Origin: Microbacterium sp.
GTDB taxonomy: Bacteria; Actinomycetota; Actinomycetes; Actinomycetales; Microbacteriaceae
Assembly (NCBI GenBank): GCA_003524435.1
Contig: DQHP01000107.1
Coordinates: forward strand, 1 to 6,356
Length of the DNA: 6,356 bases
Direction of reading: 5' to 3'
The notes below the pieces were generated by a model. That model did no database searches. It had not been told where the DNA came from and saw nothing but the letters and a program-made list of their open reading frames with translations. A program made the translations under genes and the position numbers. Shown piece by piece: positions 5,119-6,356 of the stretch (position 1 is its first letter; every line of letters starts with the position of its first letter).

Positions 5119-6282
5119 ATGGAACGCGACATCTATGACGAGGACCACGAGGCATTCCGCGACCTGGTCAAAGACTTCGTCAAGCGGCATGTGAGCACCG
5201 AGAGCATGGAGAAGTGGGATGCTGACGGTGAGATCGATCGTGAGACGATGCTCGCTGCGGGTGAAGCAGGCCTGATTGGGCTGTCCGTCCCCGAAGAGTT
5301 CGGTGGCGCTGGCATGCTCCAGGACTACCGCTTCCGCACCATTGTGATGGAAGAGGTCATTGCTTCCGGTGCGGGATCCCTTGCGGGCGCTTTTGGCATC
5401 CAGGACGACCTGGCTGTGCCCTATCTCGTGCACATGGGCACGCAGGAACAGAAAGAGAAGTGGCTGCCCCGCATGGCCACCGGCGAGGTGCTTGGCGCGC
5501 TGGCCATGACCGACCCCGGTGCAGGCTCTGACCTGCGCGGCATCAAGACCAACGCGAAAAAGGTTGACGGCGGATACATCGTCAACGGTGCGAAGACGTT
5601 CATCTCTTCCGGCACGACCGCAGATATCGTCGTCACCTTCGTGAAGACGGGCGAGGGCACACGGCCCGACGCATTCAGTCTGCTCATCCTCGAAAAGGGC
5701 ATGGAGGGCTTCGACCAGGGGAAGAAGCTTCGCAAGATGGGCTTCCACGGGTGGGACACCGCCGAACTCAGCTTCACCGATGTGTTCGTTCCCGACGAGA
5801 ACCTCATCAGTGGCAAAGAAGGCCAGGGCTTCATTCAGCTGATGATGAACCTGCCGCTTGAGCGGTTGTCGATCGGTGTGGCTGCCGCTGCCGCTGCTCA
5901 GGCTGCGACCGACTGGACGATTACATACACGAAGGACCGCGAGGCTTTCGGCGAGCGGATTGCTGACTTCCAGAACACGCGCTTCCGCCTGGCCGACATG
6001 GTCACGACCACCGAGGTGATGTGGGCGTACATCGACCGCGCGCTGCACGCGTATAAAGACAAGAAGCTCACCGCTGAGGATGCTGCAAAGGTCAAGTTCT
6101 GGGCGACCGAGCGCGAGTGGGAAGTCCTCGACATGGGCGTCCAGCTGCACGGCGGCTACGGATACATCATGGAGTATCCGATCGCTCGCGCGTTCACTGA
6201 TGCTCGCGTGCACCGCATCTACGGCGGCACCAACGAAATCATGCGCGACCTCGTGGGTCGTCAGATCGCTGGCAAGCGCTGA
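5119..6282 (+). CDS. Acyl-CoA dehydrogenase family protein, long-chain-like
   Basis: The product has 387 residues, the normal family length. These FAD flavoenzymes introduce the trans-2 double bond into acyl-CoA thioesters in the first step of beta-oxidation or branched-chain amino-acid breakdown, passing electrons to ETF. The N-terminal helical domain holds VPEEFGGAG (57-65). The FAD/substrate motif AMTDPGAGSD is at 129-138, with Asp where the signature usually has Glu, then GIKTNAKK. The C-terminal signature QLHGGYGYIMEYPIARAFTD is at 342-361. At the site where medium-chain enzymes have catalytic Glu (YEGT), this protein has IYGGT (367-371; G369). E248 in LPLERL instead matches the catalytic Glu of long-chain and isovaleryl enzymes. 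Together with GIKTNA and YGGTNEIM this argues for a long-chain-like enzyme; exact chain length is not determined. Single gene in this window, with its own promoter region; no terminator is seen in the 74 bases after it. Confidence 0.94.
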   Translation: MERDIYDEDHEAFRDLVKDFVKRHVSTESMEKWDADGEIDRETMLAAGEAGLIGLSVPEEFGGAGMLQDYRFRTIVMEEVIASGAGSLAGAFGIQDDLAVPYLVHMGTQEQKEKWLPRMATGEVLGALAMTDPGAGSDLRGIKTNAKKVDGGYIVNGAKTFISSGTTADIVVTFVKTGEGTRPDAFSLLILEKGMEGFDQGKKLRKMGFHGWDTAELSFTDVFVPDENLISGKEGQGFIQLMMNLPLERLSIGVAAAAAAQAATDWTITYTKDREAFGERIADFQNTRFRLADMVTTTEVMWAYIDRALHAYKDKKLTAEDAAKVKFWATEREWEVLDMGVQLHGGYGYIMEYPIARAFTDARVHRIYGGTNEIMRDLVGRQIAGKR

Positions 6283-6356
6283 CGCGCGCCATTCGCACGG
6301 CTCAGCCAAGATGGGTTGTGCTGGTTATGAAGTGGCGAATTCAAGCGGCGATTGCA

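Noticed and set aside
5071..6309. 412-residue open frame antisense to the acyl-CoA dehydrogenase
   Set aside because: Covers exactly the conserved sense gene, with no family motif; typical of high-GC codon use.
6327..6356. Possible start of a next gene (ATG AAG TGG CGA...)
   Set aside because: Only ten codons before the window ends and no ribosome-binding site upstream; cannot be supported.

Overview
The window is GC-rich, with codon use and gene families that point to a high-GC Gram-positive actinobacterium. A DEAD-box helicase with a very long Arg/Asp repeat N-terminus, an Rv2578c-type radical SAM protein and a leaderless-looking promoter fit the Microbacteriaceae (Microbacterium or a relative). 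The genus is an inference from gene content and style. No marker gene was available to confirm it.

Layout from left to right. (1) Positions 2-2050, + strand: the 3' portion of a DEAD-box RNA helicase gene whose start lies left of the window. The first ~256 residues are a tandem-repeat, highly charged, probably disordered region, followed by a complete helicase core and a strong intrinsic terminator (2079-2106). (2) Positions 2107-2342: a 236-base convergent intergenic stretch made largely of repeats. It holds two direct copies and one inverted partial copy of an element with core TTCTCCGGAGTT, then a 22-bp tandem array whose last, degenerate unit runs into the stop codon of the next gene. (3) Positions 2343-3968, - strand: a probable two-gene operon, radical SAM protein (first) then YaeQ. 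It is driven by a promoter that appears to give a leaderless mRNA and carries a partial LexA/SOS-box-like palindrome between and over the -35/-10 elements. (4) Positions 4052-4978, + strand, divergent: a membrane-anchored M15/VanY-type D,D-carboxypeptidase. (5) Positions 5119-6282, + strand: an acyl-CoA dehydrogenase of the long-chain/isovaleryl-type catalytic layout, with a strong Shine-Dalgarno sequence overlapped by a 12-bp palindrome. The last 74 bases hold nothing that can be called.

The genes belong to separate housekeeping processes: RNA remodelling, a possible DNA- or damage-related pair, cell-wall trimming and fatty-acid or branched-chain acyl-CoA oxidation. No phage, IS, CRISPR, toxin-antitoxin or defence locus was seen. 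The observations most worth following are the repeat architecture of the helicase N-terminus, the intergenic repeat cluster, and the SOS-like control of the radical SAM-YaeQ pair.
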